Source: Pseudomonadota bacterium
Lineage (GTDB): Bacteria > Pseudomonadota > Gammaproteobacteria > Burkholderiales > JABEVD01
Direction: 5' to 3'
Assembly (NCBI GenBank): GCA_021802545.1
Contig: JAJZRS010000021.1
Span: forward strand, 1-51,443
DNA length: 51,443 bases
Numbering within the stretch: position 1 is the stretch's first letter; the number at the start of each line of letters is the position of its first letter. The translations under genes were made by a program, and so were the position numbers. The notes below the pieces were generated by a model that was not told the DNA's origin, ran no database searches, and saw nothing but the letters and a program-made list of their open reading frames with translations. This document shows positions 1 to 8,562 of this stretch, piece by piece.

Positions 1-1759
<1,759 letters not shown>

Positions 1760-2047
1760 ATGCGCATCCTTCTCCTGATCCTGCTTTCCCTCATTGCCCT
1801 GGTGCAATATTCGCTTTGGCTGGGCAAGGGAGGCTGGCTTCAGGTCTGGAATCTGGACAGGCAGATCAAGGTCCAGCAGGTGGCTAACCAGAAAATGAAG
1901 GAAAAGAACGCGGCATTGGAAGCCGACGTGAAGGATCTGAAGCAGGGTTATGCGGCCATCGAAGAACGCGCCAGGGACAAGCTCGGCATGATCAAGGACG
2001 ATGAAGTCTTCTTCCGCGTGATCAAATCGCAGCCTCCAAAGCAATGA
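1760..2047 (+). CDS. ftsB: Cell division protein FtsB
   Basis: A 95-residue bitopic membrane protein of the divisome. FtsB joins FtsL and FtsQ to relay the signal that activates septal peptidoglycan synthesis. The sequence has an N-terminal transmembrane segment (about residues 2-20), then a coiled-coil region (about 30-65) and the conserved ERARDKLGMIKDDEVFFR segment typical of FtsB/DivIC. It follows eno directly, as in many proteobacteria, and its stop overlaps the next start by four bases (ATGA). Confidence 0.93.
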   Translation: MRILLLILLSLIALVQYSLWLGKGGWLQVWNLDRQIKVQQVANQKMKEKNAALEADVKDLKQGYAAIEERARDKLGMIKDDEVFFRVIKSQPPKQ

Positions 2048-2469
2048 CCCTGAGACCTTCCTTCCGTCTTGCAGGCCTTCTGGCAGGAATGCATTGCGGT
2101 GCGATTTTCCTCATTGTTTTGCTGCCTGTTCCGGCAAAATTCTGGATGGCTGCGCTCATGATGATCAGCATGGTCCACACCATCATGCGCCATGCGCTCC
2201 TGGCATCGCCTGCATCGGCTGTTTTCCTGAAGATGGAAGGGGATGTCTGCCTGATTGTTCTCAAAAACGGAAGGGAAGCGCGCTCTACGCTGCTCGACAG
2301 CACCTACGTTTCACCCTATCTCACCATACTCAATCTGAGGGAAAAGAAAAACCCGTTCTCGCGTTCGGTCATCATTCTTCCCGATGCCGTCGATCGTGAG
2401 GAATTCAGGCAGCTGCGCGTCAGGCTGCGCTGGGGGCGCGAGCTACATGGTTTTCCACGTTCCGTCTGA
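2044..2469 (+). CDS. YgfX/CptA-like membrane protein
   Basis: A 141-residue protein with two closely spaced hydrophobic segments in the first 60 residues and a basic C-terminal soluble half. Size, the paired N-terminal membrane helices and the soluble domain resemble the YgfX (CptA) family, whose E. coli member is partner to SdhE/YgfY and has been described as a toxin acting on FtsZ and MreB. No SdhE-like gene is seen beside it. The start overlaps the ftsB stop (ATGA), implying co-translation with ftsB. The assignment rests on architecture rather than diagnostic residues. The 3' end overlaps the 3' end of the convergent lipoprotein gene by 27 bases. Confidence 0.6.
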   Translation: MTLRPSFRLAGLLAGMHCGAIFLIVLLPVPAKFWMAALMMISMVHTIMRHALLASPASAVFLKMEGDVCLIVLKNGREARSTLLDSTYVSPYLTILNLREKKNPFSRSVIILPDAVDREEFRQLRVRLRWGRELHGFPRSV

Positions 2470-2898
2470 CTGTCTGCAGGCTTTGCCGTAAATCGACTCC
2501 TCTTTCCCGCCGATGATGGCTTTCGTCGTGAAGTCGCGGCAAGGACCGGAGGCCGTCTCGTAGGTTCTTGTCGGCGTCACGGTATAGGTGTTTCCCGTAT
2601 CCGGATTGCGCCATGTGCTCGACCTGCCGGTCTGGTTCGTCTCCATGGCATGCGCGGTCTTCATGCGGTCCGTCTCGTCCATGGATTTTCCGATGGCGCT
2701 CCCCAGATAGGCGCCTGCCAATGTGCCCGCTATGATGGCGACATCGCGTCCCGATCCTTTGCCGACCTGTGCGCCGAGCACGCCCCCGAGCACGCCGCCC
2801 GTGATGGTGCCGATATCCTGCTTCGTCGGCTGATCGCTGCAGGCGGTCAGCAGAAGAACAAGCACTGCAGCCGCCTTGAATCTAGCATTCGAATTCAT
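2443..2898 (-). CDS. Glycine-zipper surface lipoprotein
   Basis: A 151-residue predicted lipoprotein. The signal peptide ends in a lipobox-like LLTAC, with the acylated Cys at residue 20. Residues about 30-68 form a glycine-zipper 2TM-type segment (GTITGGVLGGVLGAQVGKGSG..., AGAYLGSAIG) like the 17-kDa/RT0821 surface antigen family. The C-terminal part ends with a repeat-free domain containing GPCRDFTTKAI and a terminal W. The start at 2898 has GGAG seven bases upstream, and the longer open frame lacks signal-peptide character. Its function is unknown. Family members are outer-membrane anchored proteins often linked to envelope integrity. Confidence 0.8.
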   Translation of the reverse strand: MNSNARFKAAAVLVLLLTACSDQPTKQDIGTITGGVLGGVLGAQVGKGSGRDVAIIAGTLAGAYLGSAIGKSMDETDRMKTAHAMETNQTGRSSTWRNPDTGNTYTVTPTRTYETASGPCRDFTTKAIIGGKEESIYGKACRQSDGTWKTM

Positions 2899-2954
2899 TT
2901 CATGCTCCAAGAGTGACCTGATTGGATTATAGGCCACAGGCGGCAATTTGCAGT

Positions 2955-3302
2955 TCAATTGATACTGATTCCCCCTTCGATGTCTTCGGTGATGTCGACG
3001 ACAAGCGAGTGAAGCGAAACGTCGAACCATTTCCAGAAGAGCTTCAGGTTTCGCTCTTCCGGCCATGTGCTTTCCTCTTCAGACCATTCCGCAAGTTCGG
3101 CTTCGAAGATGTTGCCGTAGATATGGTCGATCGCGGCAAGCGCATCCTCGATTTCGTCGAAATCGGGAATCAGGTACACGGTGGAATCCGTTCTCAGCTG
3201 TTCGAGCGTGATGTCCATGTCGGAACCGGGAAGATTCTTGATCCAGTCCAGGAAAGGTTCCCTGGGTCTGACGATGGCGACGCTTCGATCGACTGCATAC
3301 AT
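2955..3302 (-). CDS. Conserved-type hypothetical protein (115 aa)
   Basis: A small acidic soluble protein with no signal peptide or membrane segment. It is rich in Asp, Glu and Trp (SEEESTWPEERNLKLFWKWFDV), and I do not recognise a named domain. The start ATG has AGGGAG upstream at good spacing, and the reading frame is compact with normal codon use, so the gene is likely real. It sits between the lipoprotein gene and the terminator of the cytochrome operon, on the same strand as both. No function is proposed. Confidence 0.7.
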   Translation of the reverse strand: MYAVDRSVAIVRPREPFLDWIKNLPGSDMDITLEQLRTDSTVYLIPDFDEIEDALAAIDHIYGNIFEAELAEWSEEESTWPEERNLKLFWKWFDVSLHSLVVDITEDIEGGISIN

Positions 3303-3379
3303 GACTTTCTCCCTGCGTGTTTGGCTCTTTCATTGTATAGCATGCAGCATGACAGCATAAAGAAAGCGGTTGTCGGCGC

Positions 3380-3409
3380 AAAAAAAACAGGCCACTCGAA
3401 AGTGGCCTG
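3380..3409 (-). terminator. Intrinsic terminator of the cytochrome operon
   Basis: A perfect 9-bp hairpin (CAGGCCACT at 3388-3396 and AGTGGCCTG at 3401-3409, loop CGAA read on the plus strand) is followed on the minus strand by eight Ts (3380-3387). It lies 21 bases beyond the stop of the five-haem cytochrome gene. This is a textbook rho-independent terminator and sets the end of the transcript that starts near 7528. Confidence 0.92.
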
Positions 3410-3430
3410 CTCGTCAGGGACTGGTCCAGA

Positions 3431-5464
3431 TCAATAGCGCGCGTCGCTCGGTTTGCCGCCCTTTGGCCAGTCGTGGACCTTGGCTGGGAAGTCCCTGCGC
3501 GGCTGATGGCTGAAATATTCCCCGACATCCACCGCCTCTTGATCCGTCAGCCCCCCTTGACCGACCGGGAAATTGAACGTATTGGACAGCGGCATGACGT
3601 TCTTGGCGAACGCGGCAGCCGTGTAGGTCTTGGCAATGCCGGCGCCGATATTGTAGGAATCGTTGCCCCAAAGCGGCGGGAACAGATAGCTTCCATCGGC
3701 GCGCTTGACGCCTTCGCCATGGGTGCCGTGACATACAGCGCAGGAATTCTTGTAGACTTCCTTGCCATTTTCCGGATTCGGCACGATGCTGCGGCTGATC
3801 TTGCCGACGCCGCGCCCGGGGATCTTCTGCTTCATCTGGAAGCCAGCGCGCATCCAGTCCATGTAGGCCACCATGGCGTTCATTTCATTGGAGTCCTTGT
3901 CCAGCGGGTGGCCAGCCATCGAACGCAGCATGCAGCCGTTGATTCGATCCTTGAAGTCGATGACGTGTCCGGCCCTAGGATTATAGCTCGGAAACTGGGC
4001 CGCCACGCCGACATAGGGCGAACCCAGCGCCATCGTTCCGCCATTGATGTGGCAGCTGTCGCAGTTGAGTCCGTCGCCAACATAGTTCGGCAGGAGACGT
4101 TTGGTGTCGCGCATCAGTTGCATGCCGTAGATCAGCTGGGTCGCATTGGGGCTCTTCAGCATGTCGGCATAACGCGGCGGATTGAATTTCGGCGGATTGA
4201 CCTGCTTCATTTCCAGGGCTTCACGCATTTCGTGCACCTGGCCTGCCGTCACCGCGCTGCCATGATTGCCCCAGCGCGTGCGCACGAAAGTCGCAATATC
4301 CGCAAGTTCCTGGTCATTCAGCACCGCATAGGAAGGCATCGAGAAGACATGCGGGGAGGAAGCGGTCATGGGCGATGCCGAGCCGGTCAGCATGACGTGT
4401 ATGAGGGAAGAGGGGTCCTTGGCCTGGATGGAGGTATTGCCGGCCAAAGGCGGAAAAAAGCGGGGCGCTCCCTTGCCGTCCGTCTGGTGGCAGGTGGCGC
4501 AGAACTGCACGTAGCCGAGGCCAGCCCGGGTTGCATAAAGTTCGCGGCCGGTTTGCGAGACATCCGCGGACAATGCGCTGCTGCTTGGCGCTTCATCCGG
4601 ATTGGGGGAGAGCGCGTGAATGTATTCGCCGACTGCGGCCAGATCGCCTGCGGTGAAATGCTGCGAGCTGTAATGGACCACCTCGGCCATGCCGGCATAG
4701 GCCGTGCCGCGATCATTCTCGCCAGTCTTCAGGAACTTGGCAATTTCAGGTCCGGTCCAGATATTGCGCAGATTGACGGCACGCCAATGCTCCACATTCG
4801 CGCCAGCCAGGAAATACTGGCCGTCACTGCCCGAGTCGCCCATGGTCTTCTCCTGGAAGCCCAGTCCTCGCGGGGTATGGCAGGAACCGCAGTGCCCCAG
4901 GCCCTGGACGATATAGGCGCCGCGATTCCATTGCGGACTATGCGAGGGATCAGACTGGAATGGCTTGTTGTCCAGGAACACCATGTTCCAGCCGGCGAGC
5001 CCAAGCCGGACGTTGAACGGAAATCTCATGTTGTTGGGCTTGTTGGGCTGCGAAACGGGTGCTACGCCATGCATGAGGAAAGCGTAAAGCGCTCTCATGT
5101 CTTCCTGAGCGATTTTCGCGAATGACGGATAGGGCATGGCGGGATAAAGATTATGCCCGTCGCGCGCAACGCCGCGGCGCATCGCGCGGTCGAATTCTTC
5201 GAAGGTGTAGCTGCCGATGCCGGTCCCAGCATCAGGCGTGATATTGGTGGAATGAATGATGCCGAACGGCGTTTTCATTTCCAGGCCACCCGCCATAAGC
5301 TTGCCTCCAGGCGCTGTATGACAGGCAACGCAGTCGCCCAGGTGAGCCAGATATTCACCCTTTTTGATCAGGTCGGGCGTAGGCGCTGCGGCCAGCGCGG
5401 AGCCCGCGACCAATGTCGCCAATGCTGCACCCAATAACTTCAGCGTGGCTGTTCCCAAATTCAT
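3431..5464 (-). CDS. Five-haem cytochrome c: AdhB-like triheme part fused to TsdA-like diheme domain
   Basis: A 677-residue exported protein with a Sec signal peptide (about residues 1-27) and five CxxCH haem motifs: CVACH 45-49, CGSCH 192-196, CATCH 322-326, CDSCH 468-472, CAVCH 575-579. The first three lie in a region resembling the triheme cytochrome subunit of gluconate/alcohol dehydrogenases. Residues about 410-677 resemble thiosulfate dehydrogenase TsdA: YVGDGLNCDSCHINGG, then RINGC with Cys511 placed 39 residues after the haem His472 (TsdA uses a His/Cys-ligated catalytic haem), and the end motif DWPKGGKPSD. A reasonable reading is periplasmic oxidation of thiosulfate or a related sulfur anion, with built-in haems carrying electrons onward. 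The start at 5464 has GGAGA upstream, and the longer frame has no signal peptide. It is the last gene of the operon. The TsdA role is inferred; tetrathionate reduction or another substrate is possible. Confidence 0.82.
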   Translation of the reverse strand: MNLGTATLKLLGAALATLVAGSALAAAPTPDLIKKGEYLAHLGDCVACHTAPGGKLMAGGLEMKTPFGIIHSTNITPDAGTGIGSYTFEEFDRAMRRGVARDGHNLYPAMPYPSFAKIAQEDMRALYAFLMHGVAPVSQPNKPNNMRFPFNVRLGLAGWNMVFLDNKPFQSDPSHSPQWNRGAYIVQGLGHCGSCHTPRGLGFQEKTMGDSGSDGQYFLAGANVEHWRAVNLRNIWTGPEIAKFLKTGENDRGTAYAGMAEVVHYSSQHFTAGDLAAVGEYIHALSPNPDEAPSSSALSADVSQTGRELYATRAGLGYVQFCATCHQTDGKGAPRFFPPLAGNTSIQAKDPSSLIHVMLTGSASPMTASSPHVFSMPSYAVLNDQELADIATFVRTRWGNHGSAVTAGQVHEMREALEMKQVNPPKFNPPRYADMLKSPNATQLIYGMQLMRDTKRLLPNYVGDGLNCDSCHINGGTMALGSPYVGVAAQFPSYNPRAGHVIDFKDRINGCMLRSMAGHPLDKDSNEMNAMVAYMDWMRAGFQMKQKIPGRGVGKISRSIVPNPENGKEVYKNSCAVCHGTHGEGVKRADGSYLFPPLWGNDSYNIGAGIAKTYTAAAFAKNVMPLSNTFNFPVGQGGLTDQEAVDVGEYFSHQPRRDFPAKVHDWPKGGKPSDARY

Positions 5465-5673
5465 GTGATCTCTCCATGTTGACTTGTTTCGACCAAATGG
5501 GTCAGGTCGTCGCTTTGTTCCTGCAAATCGTAAGGTCTCCACTGCCTTTCGAGAATGACTTGCGCCCATAGAATCGGATTTTGGAGTTTTACGCTTGCCA
5601 GAATCATTTCGAGAAGGACGGGTCGGTCCGGAAGGCGGCCATTGCATTCTGCCAATGGGAGGGGTCGCGCAAC

Positions 5674-5697
5674 GACCGCTCTCGGTCAAGAGCGGTC
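5674..5697 (-). repeat. Intercistronic hairpin without U-tract
   Basis: A perfect 9-bp inverted repeat (GACCGCTCT / AGAGCGGTC, 6-base loop) lies between the binding-protein stop (5714) and the cytochrome start (5464). No T-run follows on either strand, so it is not a simple terminator. The placement fits an mRNA-stabilising or processing hairpin that would let the binding protein be made in excess over the cytochrome. The rest of the 249-bp gap holds no convincing ORF. Confidence 0.6.
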
Positions 5698-5713
5698 ATC
5701 GAGCGCACTTCAA

Positions 5714-6661
5714 TCAATGGTGATACGGTTTGAAACCATATTGCTCAAAAATGGCCAATGCCTTGGGCGATTTGAGGAAGTTGACCCAGGCTTTCGCAGC
5801 CTCTGGATTGGGTGCATCCTTGAGTACGCCAGCGGCGTAAATCGCGGTCGAATTATGCTCCGGCGCAATCTTCACGAACGAGATAGGATTGTCGGCATGC
5901 TTCTCCTGGAAGATGGCTTCCGAACCCCAAGTCACGCCCGCATCGGCCTTGCCCATCATCAGGAACATCGGGCTTTGCCTGTGATGGATTTGGGTGAGGA
6001 TGGTTTCGCCGTTCTTGACCTTGGTCTCGTAGACCATCTTGACGAGCTCGTCTCCGCCGGCCTTCTTGAGCGCAGCCTTGATTTGCCGTGCAATGCCCTC
6101 GAACGCGGGGTTGGGCATGACCAGCTTGACGCCAGGCTTGCCCAAATCCTTGAGGGAGGTAATATGGGCCGGATTGCCTTTGGGGATCATGATGGTCAGG
6201 TTGTTCGTCGCATAGGGTTCAGCGGACACGAGAAACCCCTTGTCGACCATTTGCTTGACGCGTTTCATGCCGGCGGCATAGACGTCGGCTTTCACCGTCC
6301 AGGTCATGTTGCCCACGGTGATCGTGCCGCCATTCTCGATCTGCGCAGCGACCAATCCCGGGGGGATGGTTTCATAGTAAATCTTGCCGCTCAGTTCAGG
6401 GTGATCCTTTTCGAATGCCGCAACCAGAGGCGCCATTGCAAAATAGTAATTGCCGCCCACGAAAATCGAGAGCTTCGTATCCATCGGGTTTCCATGGAAA
6501 TCCGGGAGATTGTCGACCTCGGGAACCGTGAATTCGAGTCCCCTTTGATTGATGGGGTCGTTCTTGCCATGGCTCCAGGGCGGATACACATCGGCGACGG
6601 CCTGAGCCGTCGCCAGTATGCATCCCAGCCCCATGAGCATCGAGATTAGTTTCTTGCTCAT
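5714..6661 (-). CDS. Orphan periplasmic substrate-binding protein, ModA-like
   Basis: A 315-residue exported protein with a signal peptide (about residues 1-23). The fold-type features are those of a type-2 periplasmic binding protein of the molybdate/oxyanion group: VFVGGN-like first strand (LSIFVGGNYYFAMAPLVAAFEK), central LTIMIPKGNPAHITSLKDLGKPGVKLVMPNPAFEG, and AGVTWGSEAIF. No permease or ATPase gene accompanies it, so it probably does not serve an ABC importer here. It starts 12 bases after the stop of the Tat-exported gene and precedes the TsdA-like cytochrome, so a substrate-delivery or sensing role for that enzyme is plausible. The ligand cannot be read from sequence. Confidence 0.78.
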   Translation of the reverse strand: MSKKLISMLMGLGCILATAQAVADVYPPWSHGKNDPINQRGLEFTVPEVDNLPDFHGNPMDTKLSIFVGGNYYFAMAPLVAAFEKDHPELSGKIYYETIPPGLVAAQIENGGTITVGNMTWTVKADVYAAGMKRVKQMVDKGFLVSAEPYATNNLTIMIPKGNPAHITSLKDLGKPGVKLVMPNPAFEGIARQIKAALKKAGGDELVKMVYETKVKNGETILTQIHHRQSPMFLMMGKADAGVTWGSEAIFQEKHADNPISFVKIAPEHNSTAIYAAGVLKDAPNPEAAKAWVNFLKSPKALAIFEQYGFKPYHH

Positions 6662-6673
6662 CGTCGATCCTAA

Positions 6674-7459
6674 TTATTTTGCGTACTGAAAACCGTGGAC
6701 CCCGAGCTCAGGCAGGGTCGCGACGATTCCAGGGGTAAGGATGACGCCGGGAATCAGATGGTTCGTGAATTCCGCCACCATTTGCGGCACGGTCAGCTTG
6801 TCGGGATTGACGCCTTTCTTGTGCAGATTGTGGGAAATCTCGAAGATCGCATTGTGGCATGCCAGGAAAACGGCGCCCCTTGCCTGGAGAGCAGGGATAT
6901 TGTTGTCGCCAGGCGAAAACACGCCTTCTTCATCCTCGAAATTCTTCGGATCGGCATGGGCTGCATCGGGAACCTTGAGGAAAACGTTTTCCTTGTACTT
7001 GTCTTTCAGCAGCTTGGGAAGCTCATATTTTTCCCACAGATGGTCATCGTAGAGCGCGAGGTGTGCAGGACCATGGGTCGCCGATACGCACAGGAAGTCG
7101 GGATGCTTGTACGACCAGATCTGGGCATTCATCGAATTTCTCATGAGGTTCAACCAGGGGCCGTCGATCGCCGTGTTGTCCCAAACCTGCTTGACCTTGC
7201 CCTTGTAGCGCATCAGGGTGGTCAGGGCTTCATGATCCCACTCGGTTTCCTTCGTCAGGATCATCGGCACTTCCTTGAAATCGCGGCGGCGGGGCGCTTT
7301 TGCGAGTGCCTTGGTCAATTCCTTCAGCGTTTTCGCACCGCTCGGCTCGAAAGAAGGAAGGGGCGCATCAGCTGCCTGTGCAATGCCGCTGCCCAGGGCT
7401 ACGCCTGCCAGGCCGGTTTTGGCCACGATACCCAACATGTTGCGACGCGTCATTTCCAT
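6674..7459 (-). CDS. Tat-exported DsrE-like protein
   Basis: A 261-residue protein with a twin-arginine signal (TRRNMLG, then a hydrophobic stretch and AQAA about residue 30). The mature part ends with a pattern reminiscent of the DsrE/DsrF-like fold: ARGAVFLACHNAIFEISHNL, then LIPGVILTPGIVATLPELGVHGFQYAK, including a Cys where sulfur-carrier DsrE proteins have one. Another Cys occurs in FLCVSATHGP. DsrE family proteins bind or transfer sulfane sulfur, and Tat export would place this one folded in the periplasm. First gene of the operon, with GGAGGAG before the ATG. The family call is by pattern only and moderately secure; the Tat signal is clear. Confidence 0.6.
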   Translation of the reverse strand: MEMTRRNMLGIVAKTGLAGVALGSGIAQAADAPLPSFEPSGAKTLKELTKALAKAPRRRDFKEVPMILTKETEWDHEALTTLMRYKGKVKQVWDNTAIDGPWLNLMRNSMNAQIWSYKHPDFLCVSATHGPAHLALYDDHLWEKYELPKLLKDKYKENVFLKVPDAAHADPKNFEDEEGVFSPGDNNIPALQARGAVFLACHNAIFEISHNLHKKGVNPDKLTVPQMVAEFTNHLIPGVILTPGIVATLPELGVHGFQYAK

Positions 7460-7527
7460 GGTTTTCTCCTCCTTTTAGTGATGTACAAATGAATGTTGTG
7501 AATCATTGCTATTTGCAGTCATCGAAG

Positions 7528-7533
7528 ATTATA
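7528..7533 (-). promoter_or_regulatory. Candidate -10 of the DsrE-like/SBP/cytochrome operon
   Basis: On the minus strand a perfect TATAAT lies about 70 bases before the ATG at 7459. A weak -35 candidate (TTGTTA) sits upstream with long spacing (19 bases), as expected for an activator-dependent promoter. It lies back to back with the promoter of the divergent LysR gene, the standard arrangement for LysR control. Confidence 0.45.
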
Positions 7534-7565
7534 CAGAATGGGTATAGATGACTAACAAGTTATGC

Positions 7566-7574
7566 TGGTATAAT
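7566..7574 (+). promoter_or_regulatory. Candidate extended -10 promoter of the LysR gene
   Basis: TGGTATAAT (TGn plus TATAAT) lies about 32 bases before the LysR start. No good -35 box is seen at 16-18 bases, which extended -10 promoters can tolerate. The 140-bp divergent region contains nothing else that looks like a gene. Confidence 0.45.
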
Positions 7575-7605
7575 CGACCTACTTAGTCAATAAGATGGAG
7601 GGATG

Positions 7606-8562
7606 ATGCGCATTACCCTGCGCCAACTTCAGATTTTCGTCGCTGTTGCGCGCACGTCGAGCACGACGGAGGCCGGGAAAAGCCTTCCACTCTCCCAATC
7701 GGCAACCAGTGCCGCAATCAATGATATAGAAAGTCTGCTCAATACGCAGCTTTTCGACCGGGTCGGAAAGCGCCTCGTGCTCAACGACAACGGCAGATTG
7801 CTTTTGCCCAACGCGCTTGCGCTGCTCGAAGGGGCCATCGATATCGAGCAACAATTCACTTCGAAACAAAGCAACATGATCTCCCAGCTCAGGCTCGGAG
7901 CCAGCACGACCATCGGCAATTACATATTGCCAGCTCTGATCGCAGGCTGCCGCCAGGTCAAGCAGGGAAGCGGGTGTGAAGTGACGCCCACCATGCTTCT
8001 TGCCATTGCCAACAGCCCGAAGACGGCGCAGGCAGTCGCCAATTATGAAATCGATGCCGGCTTCATCGAAGGGCACTGTCATGAGCCCAACCTCGATGTC
8101 ATCCCCTGGCTTCAGGATGAACTCCTGATCGTCTCGTCCCCCAGCCATCCCTTTGCCAAGCAGGACAAGGTGAGCATCGATATGCTGCAGCGGACATACT
8201 GGCTGATGCGCGAAGCCGGATCGGGCACGAGAGAAACCGTCGAATACGAACTTCTGAGATACCTGAGCCATCTCAACATCGGCATGGAATTCGGCGGTGC
8301 CGAGGCGATCAAGCGTGCGACGGCCGAAGGTTTGGGCGTGAGCTGCCTGTCGCGGTGGTCCATTGCCGACTACCTCGAATCAGGCAAGCTCGTGGTGCTG
8401 GATACCGAATTGCCCAAGCTCACCAGAACGTTCCATATTGTCCTGCACAGACAGAAGTATCTCTCCGAGAATCTCAAGCACTTCCTGAACCATTGCGCAG
8501 GATGCGAACTGTTTCCGCAGACGGAGTGGGCGCCCGAAGTCAACCTCCAGTTGCAGACATGA
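7606..8562 (+). CDS. LysR-family regulator, YeiE/CysB-like
   Basis: A 318-residue LysR-type regulator. The N-terminal winged helix spans about residues 1-60 (LRQLQIFVAVARTSSTTEAGKSL, SQSATSAAINDIESLL, LFDRVGKRLVLNDNG) and a periplasmic-binding-like effector domain follows (about 90-300, with DAGFIEG, LREAGSGTRE-like and AEGLGVSCLS). The DNA-binding region is close in style to YeiE, a LysR protein that I recall being linked to sulfite sensing; this is from memory. It is transcribed divergently from the DsrE-like/SBP/cytochrome operon, so it likely controls it. Two adjacent ATGs exist (7603, 7606); the second has the better distance from GGAGG at 7597. The 3' end overlaps the moaA 3' end by 23 bases. 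Confidence 0.9.
   Translation: MRITLRQLQIFVAVARTSSTTEAGKSLPLSQSATSAAINDIESLLNTQLFDRVGKRLVLNDNGRLLLPNALALLEGAIDIEQQFTSKQSNMISQLRLGASTTIGNYILPALIAGCRQVKQGSGCEVTPTMLLAIANSPKTAQAVANYEIDAGFIEGHCHEPNLDVIPWLQDELLIVSSPSHPFAKQDKVSIDMLQRTYWLMREAGSGTRETVEYELLRYLSHLNIGMEFGGAEAIKRATAEGLGVSCLSRWSIADYLESGKLVVLDTELPKLTRTFHIVLHRQKYLSENLKHFLNHCAGCELFPQTEWAPEVNLQLQT

Noticed and set aside
3473-5125. Long plus-strand ORF (550 codons) opposite the cytochrome gene
   Set aside because: It is the antisense shadow of the haem protein: no signal peptide, domain or ribosome-binding site, and the opposite strand has five clear CxxCH motifs.
5714-6661. Reading the binding protein as part of a molybdate ABC importer because Moco genes are near
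   Set aside because: No modB or modC in the window, and the gene is inside the cytochrome operon rather than in the Moco cluster.
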